62,251 nt of DNA from Sphaerochaeta sp. Lineage in GTDB: Bacteria; Spirochaetota; Spirochaetia; Sphaerochaetales; Sphaerochaetaceae. How positions within the stretch are numbered: position 1 is the stretch's first letter; the number at the start of each line of letters is the position of its first letter. This document shows, piece after piece, positions 17,793 through 27,800 of the stretch. A program made the position numbers and the translations under genes. The notes under the pieces were generated by a model. It saw nothing but the letters and a program-made list of their open reading frames with translations, was not told where the DNA came from and did not search any database. The DNA is taken from the NCBI GenBank assembly GCA_016342655.1, contig JAEINL010000014.1, positions 1-62,251 on the forward strand, written 5' to 3'.

Positions 17793-17814
17793 TGAATCGA
17801 GATGGCATTATATT

Positions 17815-18080
17815 ATGACCTACCGGTTACAGGTATTTAAAGATGTTTACACTCTTGTGCAAGAAGAGTTTTTATATACACAGGAGTTCCCTCGTGAGTA
17901 TAAATATACACTGGGTCAGGATATGAAAAGAGATGCTATTCAGCTAGTAAGGAGTATTTATAGAGCCAATAAAGCAAAAGATAAAGTTGTTTCATTTGGA
18001 AACATTTTTAGACGATTTTGAGTTGCTGAAATTTGAGATACGCCTAAGTGTGGATATGAAAATATTGGCAATGAAAATAC
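17815..18080 (+). pseudogene. Avd-like DGR accessory protein, frameshifted
   Basis: A four-helix-bundle protein of the Avd/23S-IVP family, which in DGRs binds the reverse transcriptase. From ATG 17815 the reading is MTYRLQVFKDVYTL, then EYKYTLGQDMKRDAIQLV and RSIYRANKAKDK. The frame ends at 18021 after about 68 codons. One extra base near 17998 restores the family sequence in the next frame (ETFLDDFELLKFEIRLSV, to about 18075). After about 18080 homology stops abruptly. The gene is both frameshifted and 3'-truncated, directly after a DGR-like target. The family assignment is from memory of the conserved GQDMKRD and SIYRANK blocks. Confidence 0.7.
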
Positions 18081-18086
18081 TCTCCA

Positions 18087-18118
18087 TCCCTGTTGGTTGC
18101 GGCGGGGTTCTTCAGTCT
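18087..18118 (+). other. Possible IS200/IS605 right-end fragment
   Basis: TTGCGGCGGGG followed by CTTCA resembles the right-end hairpin region of the IS200-type element at 56533-56560 (same 11-bp core). It starts where the Avd-like homology ends, so an insertion of that type may have removed the rest of the gene. The match is short and the call is tentative. Confidence 0.25.
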
Positions 18119-18190
18119 GCTCTTTCAAGGACTTTCAAAATTTAATTTTACGTAACGTTTGAATCGTTCGAATAGCAACTCCAAGGGTTC

Positions 18191-18385
18191 CTACAGGTTA
18201 ATCAGCTCGAAAATAATGAGTTCGGCTAGGGTGTAATGGGCAGAGGATTTTAGTTTTCTGGGGTCAATGCCTGTTCTCGCTTCAATCCTTTTGAGTTTGT
18301 ATTGCAGGGTGTTCGGATGGATGTCCAGTTTTTGTGACGCATGCTTGATGGAACCATCCTCATCATACAATACCGTACACCAAAT
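18191..18385 (-). pseudogene. C-terminal fragment of a CdaR/PucR-type regulator
   Basis: On the minus strand about 64 codons read DEDGSIKHASQKLDIHPNTL, then QYKLKRIEARTGIDPRKLKS, ending ELIIFELINL and a TAG at 18191. This is the C-terminal helix-turn-helix of CdaR/PucR sugar-diacid or purine regulators. The N-terminal sensor and linker are absent; the sequence upstream belongs to a transposase remnant in another frame. It was called by eye from the DIHPNTLQYKLKRIE signature. Confidence 0.6.
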
Positions 18386-18389
18386 GCTT

Positions 18390-18783
18390 TCTGCTTACCG
18401 AACCCTGATGTTGTCTCCACATCCATCTCTTTAGGAGCGATATGACCAGATGGACATTGGTCAAAAGCTCTGATGCATCCAGCTCCTGCCCGCTCTGTTG
18501 TCCTCAGTTTGAGGGACCAGGTCCATGCCGTCTGAGAGCTTCCCAGACCAAGGCTCTTTTGAAGACTCAAGACATTCGCACCGTTTTTTTGAGCGGTGAC
18601 CCACCAGATTGCCCTGAACCACATTGCCAGTAGGTTGCGGGTATCTTGGAAGATGGATCCAGCACCAACAGAGACTTGGTGGTGGCACTTCGTGCATTCA
18701 AACAGAACAGTCTTTACCTGCCCATCAAAGTGAAAATAAGTAATCCCTGGAGTCAGCTTCAGTAGAAAATTCCTTTTCAAATT
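18390..18783 (-). pseudogene. IS1595 (ISXO2-like) transposase remnant
   Basis: Minus-strand frame with ECTKCHHQVSVGAGSIFQ, then LAMWFRAIWWVTAQKNGANV and LGLGSSQTAWTW. These are characteristic of the zinc-ribbon and N-terminal part of IS1595-family transposases. The first CxxC pair is missing at the 5' end, where the sequence meets the 60-bp direct repeat, and the DDE-type catalytic core is lost after about 120 residues. No intact copy is in the window. Confidence 0.65.
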
Positions 18784-18843
18784 CTTCCAAGCTCGTTGGA
18801 TATTGGTACCCCACAGCCATACACTAGCTGTGGGGTATTCCTG
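18784..18843 (+). repeat. Left 60-bp direct repeat of the restriction-modification module
   Basis: Identical over 60 bp to 27923-27982. It contains the hairpin TACCCCACAG / CTGTGGGGTA (10-bp stem, 11-nt loop). The left copy abuts the IS1595 remnant. No T tract follows the hairpin, so a recombination site is as likely as a terminator. Confidence 0.85.
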
Positions 18844-18866
18844 AGTCGAGTGGAGACCCAGTAAAT

Positions 18867-18884
18867 ATAAATAGCGCTATTTAT
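18867..18884. promoter_or_regulatory. 18-bp perfect palindrome upstream of the restriction operon
   Basis: ATAAATAGCGCTATTTAT is perfectly self-complementary and lies about 90 bp before the helicase start codon. The position and symmetry fit an operator for the operon. No C-protein gene is visible in the window, so the binder would be encoded elsewhere. Confidence 0.45.
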
Positions 18885-18973
18885 TAAAATACGAAGCTAA
18901 GAATCCCCCCTTTTTCTACTTCTTCTCCCCTATATGTGGTAGTCTAAAGCTTGGAATGATTGTGGGAGACGTG

Positions 18974-21900
18974 ATGCCAGAACTGTTTGACAATAAAACC
19001 AAATTACTCAAAGATGACTTGAAGACTACAATCCAAGTAGGTTCCAAGGTGGCTATTGCCGCTTCTTGCTTCTCCTTCTATGCCTTTCAGGAGTTGAAAA
19101 AGCAATTGGAAAGTATAGAGGAACTTCAGTTTATATTTACATCACCTACATTTATTTCCGACCAGCCTCAAAAAGAACATAGGGAATTCTATATACCTCG
19201 CATCGATAGAGAGAAAAGCGTATATGGGACAGAGTTTGAAATACGTTTGAAGAATGAATTGAGCCAGAGAGCCATAGCCAAAGAATGTGCTTCTTGGGTG
19301 AAGAGAAAAGTTCAATTTAGATCCAATATAACAAACGAGAATATGAGTGGATTCATGACTGTTGAAAATACAGGTGCTTCCTATTCCTATATGCCTCTTG
19401 CCGGCTTCACTACTGCAGAGCTTGGTTGCGAACGTGGCAATAACACGTATACCCTCATCAATAAATTTGAAGCCCCATTCAGTCAGATTTATCTGAAAAC
19501 GTTCAATACCGTATGGAATGATTCCAAACGCCTAGAGGATGTTACCCAAAAAGTAATCGATACCATTACCTCTGTGTATGAAGAGAATTCCCCAGAATTC
19601 ATCTACAATGTTACTCTTTACAATATTTTCCATGAGTTCCTCGAAGATATATCAGAAGATGTGTTGCCGAATGAAGCCACTGGTTTTAAACAGAGTCAAA
19701 TATGGAATAAGCTGTATAATTTTCAGCAAGATGCTGTGTTGGCAATAATCAACAAGCTCGAGAAATTCAATGGATGCATACTTGCCGATAGTGTAGGGCT
19801 TGGAAAGACCTATACGGCATTGGCGGTGATAAAATATTATGAGAACAGAAACAAGTCAGTTTTGGTTCTGTGCCCAAAGAAACTTACAAACAACTGGAAT
19901 ACTTTCAAGAGCAACTATAAGAATAATCCCATCTCTAAAGATCGGTTGCGCTATGATGTTCTGTATCATACTGATTTATCACGATCTGCAGGTGACTCGA
20001 ATGGTTTGGACCTTAATCGGTTGAACTGGGGTAATTATGATTTGGTCGTAATAGATGAATCCCACAACTTCAGAAATGGTGGAGCTATTGTTAAAACGGG
20101 AGAAGAAGAGAAGCAGAATCGGTATCTCAAACTTCTAAACAAAGTAATACGTGCTGGAGTTAAGACCAAGGTTTTGATGCTTTCGGCAACTCCTGTAAAT
20201 AATAAATTCACAGATCTTCGCAATCAGTTGGCAATCGCATATGAAGGCGATGCTGAACGTATCAATAAGCAACTAAACACTAAAAAAGGGATTGAGGAGA
20301 TTTTTTCTTCTGCGCAAAAGGCGTTTAATGCATGGACTAAATTGCCCTCAGAGGATCGTACCACCGACTCGTTGTTGACAGCCTTGGATTTTGATTTCTT
20401 TGAAGTTCTCGATAGCGTAACGATTGCACGGTCTAGAAAACATATCCAACGGTACTATGATACGACAGATATTGGTCCTTTTCCTACAAGGTTGAAACCG
20501 ATTTCCTTAAGGCCTTCTTTGACAGGGAAACCTGGAGCCATAAATTTTTCGGAAATTTATGAACAATTGATGGGTTTGAATCTGAGTATTTACGTTCCGT
20601 CTCATTTTCTTCAGCCCAGTGCAGTTGCGAAGTATGAGACAAGTGCAGATCCTAGTAAAAAGGGTATAAGCCAGCAAGGTCGGGAGAAAGGAATCAGACA
20701 CCTCATGAGCATCAATTTGCTCAAGCGTTTGGAAAGTTCAGTGTATTCCTTCAGGCTTACGTTGGAGAGAATCAGCAAGTACATAGATTCAACGCTTGTT
20801 ACTATCGAATTACATCAAGGGGGTGCTTCAATTACTGAAAATGTCAGCGATTGGGAAGATTCGTTGGATGAAGAAGACCAGGATACTGATTTGTTTACTA
20901 TCGGCCGACAATTCAAGATTGCTCTATCTGATATGGATATACTATCATGGCAACGTGATTTGCAAGAGGATAAGGACACCCTCGATCTGCTCATTTCCAT
21001 GGTGAGAGATATCCATCCTGAAGATGACAACAAATTGCAGTCACTACTCTCGTTGATCCAAAAGAAAGTTGAAAATCCAATTAATCCTGAGAATAGGAAA
21101 ATTCTCATATTTTCCGCCTTTTCCGATACAGCAATATATCTGTATGACAATATTTCTCGGTATGCAAAGGACCAACTTCATAGTAACACTGCTTTGGTCC
21201 ATGGAAGCGATGGGAAATCAACTGTATCCAGACTTTCTTCTACTTTTGATAATCTCTTGACATGTTTTTCTCCAATCTCAAAGGAAAAAAGCCTTTTGAT
21301 GCCAAATAATACTGATGAGATAGATATCCTTATTGGAACAGATTGTATCTCTGAAGGTCAGAATCTTCAGGACTGTGATTGTGTAGTCAATTATGATATT
21401 CATTGGAATCCTGTACGGATAATCCAACGTTTTGGACGTATTGATAGGATTGGTAGCAAGAATTCCGTAATCCAATTGGTTAACTTTTGGCCTGATCTAG
21501 AGCTCGATGAATATATAAATCTGAAAAATCGGGTTGAGACCCGTATGAAGATTGTTAATCTGACTGCTACTGCCGATGACGATGTGCTGAATAATGGAGA
21601 TAAGGCTGATTTGGAATATAGAAAGAAGCAGCTCGAACGGTTGCAACATGAAGTTGTTGATCTCGAAGAGATGAATGCCGGAATTTCCATAATGGATTTA
21701 GGTTTGAATGAATTTCGCTTGGATCTTTTAGGCTATATTTCAACTCATCCCCACTTGGATAGAGTACCCAATGGGCTTCATACCGTTGTACCTGCTTCCA
21801 AGGATTTTCCTCCTGGCGTAGTGTATATCCTGAAAAACCTTCATAACGAAGTTAATATTGATAATCAGAACAGGCTTCATCCATTTTATATGGTATATCT

Positions 21901-22210
21901 TGATATGGCTGGCAAGGTTATTTGCAATCATTTGGAACCTAAAAAAATGCTTGATGATCTTCGCTTATTGTGTAAAGGTTTTGCTATTCCTAACAGTGTG
22001 CTTTGTGGCCGATTCAATTCTGAAACAAATGATGGGAAAAAGATGGATGCTTATTCAGAATTGTTAGAGAAAACAATTGCATCGATCATAGACATAAAAG
22101 AAACGAGCGATATTGATTCGCTGTTCAAGGAAGGGACTACTACGGCCTTGAAAGGGCAGTATGCAGGGCTTGATGATTTCGAATTGATTTGTTTTTTTGT
22201 TGTGAGGTAA
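18974..22210 (+). CDS. SNF2-type helicase with PLD-like N-terminus (R-M associated)
   Basis: A 1078-aa superfamily 2 ATPase. The N-terminal 200 residues resemble the phospholipase-D-like region of helicase-related proteins (KVAIAASCFSFYAFQEL), though I do not see a clean HKD motif. The motor has Walker A in ADSVGLGKTYTA (near 270), DESH at about 360, LSATPVNN at about 400, and C-terminal motifs DCISEGQNLQD and QRFGRIDRIGS (near 820). I start at ATG 18974, which has GGGAG upstream; ATG 18956 is also possible. It is the first gene of a tight four-gene operon with DUF4391, Mod and Res. It probably translocates on DNA as part of defence, but its contribution to type III restriction is unknown. 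Confidence 0.85.
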   Translation: MPELFDNKTKLLKDDLKTTIQVGSKVAIAASCFSFYAFQELKKQLESIEELQFIFTSPTFISDQPQKEHREFYIPRIDREKSVYGTEFEIRLKNELSQRAIAKECASWVKRKVQFRSNITNENMSGFMTVENTGASYSYMPLAGFTTAELGCERGNNTYTLINKFEAPFSQIYLKTFNTVWNDSKRLEDVTQKVIDTITSVYEENSPEFIYNVTLYNIFHEFLEDISEDVLPNEATGFKQSQIWNKLYNFQQDAVLAIINKLEKFNGCILADSVGLGKTYTALAVIKYYENRNKSVLVLCPKKLTNNWNTFKSNYKNNPISKDRLRYDVLYHTDLSRSAGDSNGLDLNRLNWGNYDLVVIDESHNFRNGGAIVKTGEEEKQNRYLKLLNKVIRAGVKTKVLMLSATPVNNKFTDLRNQLAIAYEGDAERINKQLNTKKGIEEIFSSAQKAFNAWTKLPSEDRTTDSLLTALDFDFFEVLDSVTIARSRKHIQRYYDTTDIGPFPTRLKPISLRPSLTGKPGAINFSEIYEQLMGLNLSIYVPSHFLQPSAVAKYETSADPSKKGISQQGREKGIRHLMSINLLKRLESSVYSFRLTLERISKYIDSTLVTIELHQGGASITENVSDWEDSLDEEDQDTDLFTIGRQFKIALSDMDILSWQRDLQEDKDTLDLLISMVRDIHPEDDNKLQSLLSLIQKKVENPINPENRKILIFSAFSDTAIYLYDNISRYAKDQLHSNTALVHGSDGKSTVSRLSSTFDNLLTCFSPISKEKSLLMPNNTDEIDILIGTDCISEGQNLQDCDCVVNYDIHWNPVRIIQRFGRIDRIGSKNSVIQLVNFWPDLELDEYINLKNRVETRMKIVNLTATADDDVLNNGDKADLEYRKKQLERLQHEVVDLEEMNAGISIMDLGLNEFRLDLLGYISTHPHLDRVPNGLHTVVPASKDFPPGVVYILKNLHNEVNIDNQNRLHPFYMVYLDMAGKVICNHLEPKKMLDDLRLLCKGFAIPNSVLCGRFNSETNDGKKMDAYSELLEKTIASIIDIKETSDIDSLFKEGTTTALKGQYAGLDDFELICFFVVR

Positions 22211-22213
22211 GTG

Positions 22214-22888
22214 ATGTTGGCTTTACCCGATTCAACCATATTTGGACGTTCCATTCCCAAAGAGAAATTATTTTCAAATCTTGGGATGGAAAGTTTGATG
22301 CGTGCAAACTATAACCGGCGGATTACTTCGATAGTATGGCAACATAAGTTAGCTTCTGAGACTCTTCATATAGCCAAGGGGAATACAGTTCTTGAGATTC
22401 AGGTATTTGAGGTCCGTATTCGGGATGTCAAGGATTTTGACTATAGGATTTTGGAATGGATCGATCAGAAGATGCCCCAATATATTTTGTTTGTTCTGAC
22501 CTGTAAGGGATGGACTCAGCTGGTTTTGAACTACAAGGAGAAAAGCTCTCAAACTTTGCAAGAGTTTAAGGTTATAACTTCGTTTAAGACAAAATGGATG
22601 GAGGAAGGAAGTGATTTTACTCTTGATCTTCATGCTTTGGATATGGATTCTCTCTATGCTTCGATTATAGGACAGCTCTCAGAAGGCGAGGTTGAAGCAA
22701 CCCAGTTCAACGGAAATATTTCCAAAGCTATTGATGTGGCATTGGAAATCAGAAGTTTGGCAAAACAGATTGAGAGCCTGGAAAAAAGAATGAATAGGGA
22801 AGTCCAGATAAATAAAAAGTTGGAATACCGCAGACAATTGCTTCCAATGAAAGATAGAATGACTAAGCTCGACCAGGAGAGATACTAG
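22214..22888 (+). CDS. DUF4391 protein
   Basis: A 224-aa protein of the DUF4391 family, recognised from the N-terminal pattern LPDSTIFGRSIPKEKLFSNL and the conserved YILFVLTCKGWTQL region. It ends in a charged coiled-coil-like stretch (about 170-224). I take ATG 22214 over the GTG at 22211 because of the GAGG spacing. It lies three bases after the helicase stop and one base before mod. No catalytic motif is known to me. As an obligate neighbour of helicase and methyltransferase genes it may bridge them or act as a specificity or inhibitor subunit (inference). Confidence 0.75.
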   Translation: MLALPDSTIFGRSIPKEKLFSNLGMESLMRANYNRRITSIVWQHKLASETLHIAKGNTVLEIQVFEVRIRDVKDFDYRILEWIDQKMPQYILFVLTCKGWTQLVLNYKEKSSQTLQEFKVITSFKTKWMEEGSDFTLDLHALDMDSLYASIIGQLSEGEVEATQFNGNISKAIDVALEIRSLAKQIESLEKRMNREVQINKKLEYRRQLLPMKDRMTKLDQERY

Positions 22889-22889
22889 T

Positions 22890-24803
22890 ATGGAAAAGAT
22901 GAAAATGCAAACCAAAGATCTAATCGAAGAAAATATTGAAACGTTAAAAAACATGTTTTCCGAAGTTGTTACAGAAGGGAGAGATCCAGAGGGTAAGATT
23001 CGAGAAGTTATCGATTTTGAACGGTTGAAAGAGATTCTTGGCGACGAAATTTCAACTTCTCCGGAACACTATGAGTTCACCTGGGTCGGAAAAAGAGACG
23101 CAAGGCGTTTGGCCGCTACTCCAATCAATAAGACGCTCCGTCCTTGTGTGGAAGAATCAAAAGATTGGGACACAACAGAAAATCTCTATATTGAAGGAGA
23201 CAACCTTGATGTCTTGAAGCTTCTTCAGGAGAGCTATCTTGGTAAAGTGAAGATGATTTATATCGATCCTCCCTACAATACTGGGAAAGATTTTGTCTAC
23301 AGGGATAATTTTCATCAATCCCAAGAGGACTGGAAGGAACAGACTACCCTCGTTGATGATGAAAACAACAGGTTGGAAGTGAACCCTGATTCAAGTGGGA
23401 GATTCCATTCTGACTGGTGTACCATGATGTACCCTAGGTTGAGACTGGCTAAGAATCTGCTTAGGGATGATGGGGTTATATTCATTAGTATTGATGATGG
23501 TGAAGTTGCAAATATACGTAAATTATGTGATGAGATATTTTCCGAAGAAAACTTTCTGGCTCAGATTGTTTGGCAAAAAATACACAGCACAAAAAACGAT
23601 GCCAAATTTTATTCTAACACACATGAATATATTATTTGTTATTCAAAGAATATTGAAAGAGCTTCTATACGTCTTCTACCAAGAACAGAAAGCATGGATA
23701 GTAGATTTAAAAATCCTGATAATGATCTGCGGGGTTCTTGGTCATCTGGAGATCTTGTGGCAAATGGAATACGTTCTACAGGTCATTATGATGTAACCGG
23801 CCCAACTGGGCTTCAATTTAATGTCCCAACTGACAAGCATTGGGTCTATTCAAAAGATAATATGATGAATTTGATTGATGAAGGGCGTATTTGGTTTGGA
23901 AAGAATGGAGACGCCTTTCCTCGATTAAAACGATATTTGTCAGAAGTTCAACAAGGACGAAAAGCTGATACCTTATGGCTAGCTTCTGAAGTGGGACATA
24001 ATCAAGAATCAAAAAGGGAAATAAAGTCTTTATTTGATTGTAATGTAGTCTTCGACACACCAAAACCAGTGAGGTTAATCCGTCGATGTATTGACGTTAC
24101 TCTATCTGATAACGATGTTATTCTTGATTTCTTCTCCGGCTCAGCTACTACCGCTCACTCCGTCATGCAACTCAATGCTGAAGATGGTGGTAACCGCAAG
24201 TTCATCATGGTTCAAGTCCCTGAAAAATGTGATGAAAAGTCTGAAGCTTATAAAGAAGGATATCCTACCATCTGTGAGATAGGTAAAGAACGTATTCGCC
24301 GCGCAGGTGAGAAGATTAAAAAGGAAGTTGAACAGGATAATACCCAACTTGACCTGGGAGCTGAACCAAAAAAGACTCCTGATATCGGATTCCGTGTCCT
24401 GAAAATCGATTCTTCCAATATGAACGATGTGTATTATGGAGCCGCTGAATTGGAACAGCAGGACTTATTTGATTCTGAATCAAATATCAAATCTGACCGT
24501 ACTGAGTTGGATATTCTCTTTGGAATCATGCTCGATTGGGGATTACCGCTTTCCTTGCCCTATAAGAAGGAAATGATAGGGAATACTGTTATACACAACG
24601 TTGAAGAAGGTGCTTTGATTGCTTGTTTCTCAGATGCCATCAGTGAAGAAGTTGTCATTGCCATTGCAAAAAGACAGGCCACCAAGGTTGTCTTTAAAGA
24701 CAGTTGCTTCTCCAGCAGTGTCGACCGAATTAATGTTGAGCAACTCTTCAAACATTATGACCCGACCTTTGCCAGTAATTCTGACAAGATTAGGGTAATC
24801 TAA
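22890..24803 (+). CDS. Type III restriction-modification methyltransferase (Mod)
   Basis: A 637-aa beta-class N6-adenine (or N4-cytosine) DNA methyltransferase. Motif IV IYIDPPYNTG lies near 122-131 and motif I DFFSGSATTAHS near 412-423. This permuted order defines the beta class used by type III Mod subunits, which modify one strand of an asymmetric site and give specificity to Res. The region between the motifs (about 200-380) is the likely target-recognition domain. The length is typical. The start has AGGAGA eight bases upstream, and res follows after 10 bases. Confidence 0.92.
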   Translation: MEKMKMQTKDLIEENIETLKNMFSEVVTEGRDPEGKIREVIDFERLKEILGDEISTSPEHYEFTWVGKRDARRLAATPINKTLRPCVEESKDWDTTENLYIEGDNLDVLKLLQESYLGKVKMIYIDPPYNTGKDFVYRDNFHQSQEDWKEQTTLVDDENNRLEVNPDSSGRFHSDWCTMMYPRLRLAKNLLRDDGVIFISIDDGEVANIRKLCDEIFSEENFLAQIVWQKIHSTKNDAKFYSNTHEYIICYSKNIERASIRLLPRTESMDSRFKNPDNDLRGSWSSGDLVANGIRSTGHYDVTGPTGLQFNVPTDKHWVYSKDNMMNLIDEGRIWFGKNGDAFPRLKRYLSEVQQGRKADTLWLASEVGHNQESKREIKSLFDCNVVFDTPKPVRLIRRCIDVTLSDNDVILDFFSGSATTAHSVMQLNAEDGGNRKFIMVQVPEKCDEKSEAYKEGYPTICEIGKERIRRAGEKIKKEVEQDNTQLDLGAEPKKTPDIGFRVLKIDSSNMNDVYYGAAELEQQDLFDSESNIKSDRTELDILFGIMLDWGLPLSLPYKKEMIGNTVIHNVEEGALIACFSDAISEEVVIAIAKRQATKVVFKDSCFSSSVDRINVEQLFKHYDPTFASNSDKIRVI

Positions 24804-24813
24804 GGCAGTAAAA

Positions 24814-27800
24814 ATGAGTGAAGAAAAACAACTGAAATTACAATTTAAAAACCAGAAGTTTCAAGCCGATGCTGCAGAAGCCGTATGCAATGTGTTTTCT
24901 GGACAACCGAACTATCTTCAATCGTATATCATTGATAGAGGACGTGCTGGAAATGGTGCTAGTGATTTTACTGATATGGATTTTACCGGGTTTCGCAACG
25001 CCCCTATTGTTCCTGAATTATATTTCAAGGATGCTGATGGAAAATCACAGATACTGAAGAATATTCAGAATGTCCAAAGGATACATAGGTTACCAGTATC
25101 CTCCAAGCTTGAGGGTAGGTATAACCTTACCATTGAGATGGAAACAGGTGTAGGCAAGACGTATACCTATATCAAGACAATGTATGAACTCCAGAAACAG
25201 TATGGCTGGTCGAAATTTATCATTGTTGTTCCCAGTATTGCTATCAGAGAAGGAATCTATAAAAGCTTTCAGACGACTGAAGACCATTTCAAACAGATGT
25301 ATGGGACAGCAATTCGCTACTTTATCTATAATTCTTCCAAGCTTGAAAGGATTGAACAATTTGCAAGTGATAATGCGATCAATGCAATGATTATCAATTC
25401 CCAAGCATTCAATGCTAGGGGAGCAGATGCAAGAAGAATATACATGGACTTGGATTCCTTCCGGAGTCGGAAACCCATTGATGTCATTGCAAAAACCAAT
25501 CCAATTTTAATAATCGATGAACCCCAGTCTGTTGAAGGCGAAAAGACAGTCGAGATGCTTAAAAAGTTCAATGCTCTCTTTACCCTGCGCTATTCAGCCA
25601 CTCCTAAAAAACAGTTCAATTTGATATATCGACTTGATGCTGTGGAAGCCTATAATATGAAGCTTGTCAAGAAGATATCGGTAAAAGGCATTGAGTTTGT
25701 TGGTAGTTCTGCTACGGATGGGTATGTATATGTATCTTCGCTATCGCTTTCGCCAAATGCTCCACCCAAGGCCAATGTCTGGTTTGATGCGAAACAGGCT
25801 AACGGGGTGAAACGAAGACTGAGAACCTTGGAGATTGGAAGTAATCTCTATTCGTTGTCAGGAGAGCTTGAGGAATATAAGAATAGGTATGTCATATCAG
25901 AAATCGATCCTTTCAAGAATCGATTGGTCTTTCTTAACGGACATTCTGTTTCAGTTGGTCAGGTCATTGGCAGTCAGAACGAGGATGCCCTCAGGCAGAT
26001 TCAGATTAGAGAGACCATAAAAACTCATCTGGAAAAAGAAAGGGATCTTTTTAGAAAAGGCATAAAGGTGCTCTCCTTGTTCTTCATTGATGAGGTAGCC
26101 AAGTATCGTCAATACGATGATGCTGGGGATGAAATGAATGGCCAATATGCAACCTGGTTCGAAGATATCTATCAAGATGAGGTCGCTCAATTCCAGCCAT
26201 CATTAAAAGATGCAGGGTATGTAGAATATTTGGGAAAGGTATCACAAAAGAAAATCCATGCGGGGTATTTTTCCATCGATAAGAAGAAGCATTTTATAGA
26301 CTCTGATGTTAAAAGAGGGAAGGATACCTCTGATGACATCGATGCTTTCGATCTCATTATGAGAAAGAAGGAAGAATTGCTAAGTCTCTCTAATTCTGTG
26401 CGGTTCATTTTTTCCCATTCTGCTTTGAAAGAAGGGTGGGACAATCCCAATGTCTTCCAGATTTGTACTTTGAAACAAAGCTCCTCAGAAACCAGGAAAC
26501 GACAAGAAGTTGGTCGAGGCCTACGTCTTTGTGTCAATAAAGACGGTATTCGCATGGATAACTCCGTTTTGGGAGCCAATGTTCATGTCTATAATGTACT
26601 TACCGTCATTGCTAATGAGAGTTATAAGTCTTTCTCCGAATCTTTGCAGAAAGAAATTGCCGATATTGCTGCTGATCGTCCAAAAACTGTGAATATCTCG
26701 CTGTTCACTAATCAGACGGTTATTACGGAAGGAGGGGAACCTCTGCATATCGATGAGATGCTGGCTCAAACCATATATGATGATTTGATTGTCAAAGGGT
26801 ATGTTCACAGGGGAGCGTTGACCCCGTCGTATTATGCTTCAATTGATTCAGGTGAATTTGCTGTTGCCGAAGAGCTGAAACCCTATCTGCCCGGCATAAA
26901 GAGAATATTGGATTCCGTTTTTGATGCGTCTTCAATTGTTCTCGAAAATGCCTTCTCCAACAATATAGAAATGAAGCTTAACGAGGAAAGATTCAGAAGT
27001 AAGGATTTTCAGGATTTGTGGTCGCGTATCAAAGGAAAATCAATTTACCAGGTGTCTTTCGACCCCACTGAATTGATTACCAATTGTATCGGGGTATTGG
27101 ATAACTCTCTGCATGTTTCGAAAGTGTTTGTAGAAGTGAAGGAAGGGGATCTGAAAACCTCTGCAACCAAGAAACAGATGCTTGACGGAAAAGGCTTCCA
27201 AACAAGTACTTCCCTGACAAAAAATGTTTCGGTAGTAGCCAATAATGCCGTTAAGTTTGACTTGATCGGTAAAATAGTTGAAAAGACCTCTCTCACTCGC
27301 AAAGATGTAGTGTCCATCATGACGCAGCTTAATAAAGCTACGTTTGACCAGTTCAAGGAAAACCCCGAGGATTTTATTATCAAGGCTTCAAAAATCATCA
27401 ATGAGCAGAAAGCTTCTACGGTTATCAAGCATATCCAGTATCGTAAACTTGAAGAACAATTTGAGGATTCGATATTCACAGAAGCTCAGGTAAAAGGTCA
27501 GTTGGGTGTAAATGCTATGAATCTGCATAAACATCTGTTTGATTATCTGGTCTATGATTCCGAGATTGAAAGCAAGTTTGCTGAACAACTTGATACACAT
27601 CAGGAAATTTCTGTCTACACAAAACTTCCAAAGGAATTCTATATTGATACTCCTCTAGGCAAATACAACCCAGACTGGGCATTGGTTTATTATGAAGATA
27701 CGATTAAGCACATATTCTTTGTTGCCGAAACAAAAGGCGATAATTCCAGTTTGGAACTCCGTCCAATTGAAGCCACCAAGATTGAATGTGCCAAAAGGCA

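Noticed and set aside
17736..18973. Search for a DGR reverse transcriptase and template repeat next to the Avd-like gene
   Set aside because: No YxDD-type reverse transcriptase motif and no second copy of the variable region were seen anywhere in the window, so an intact DGR is not claimed.
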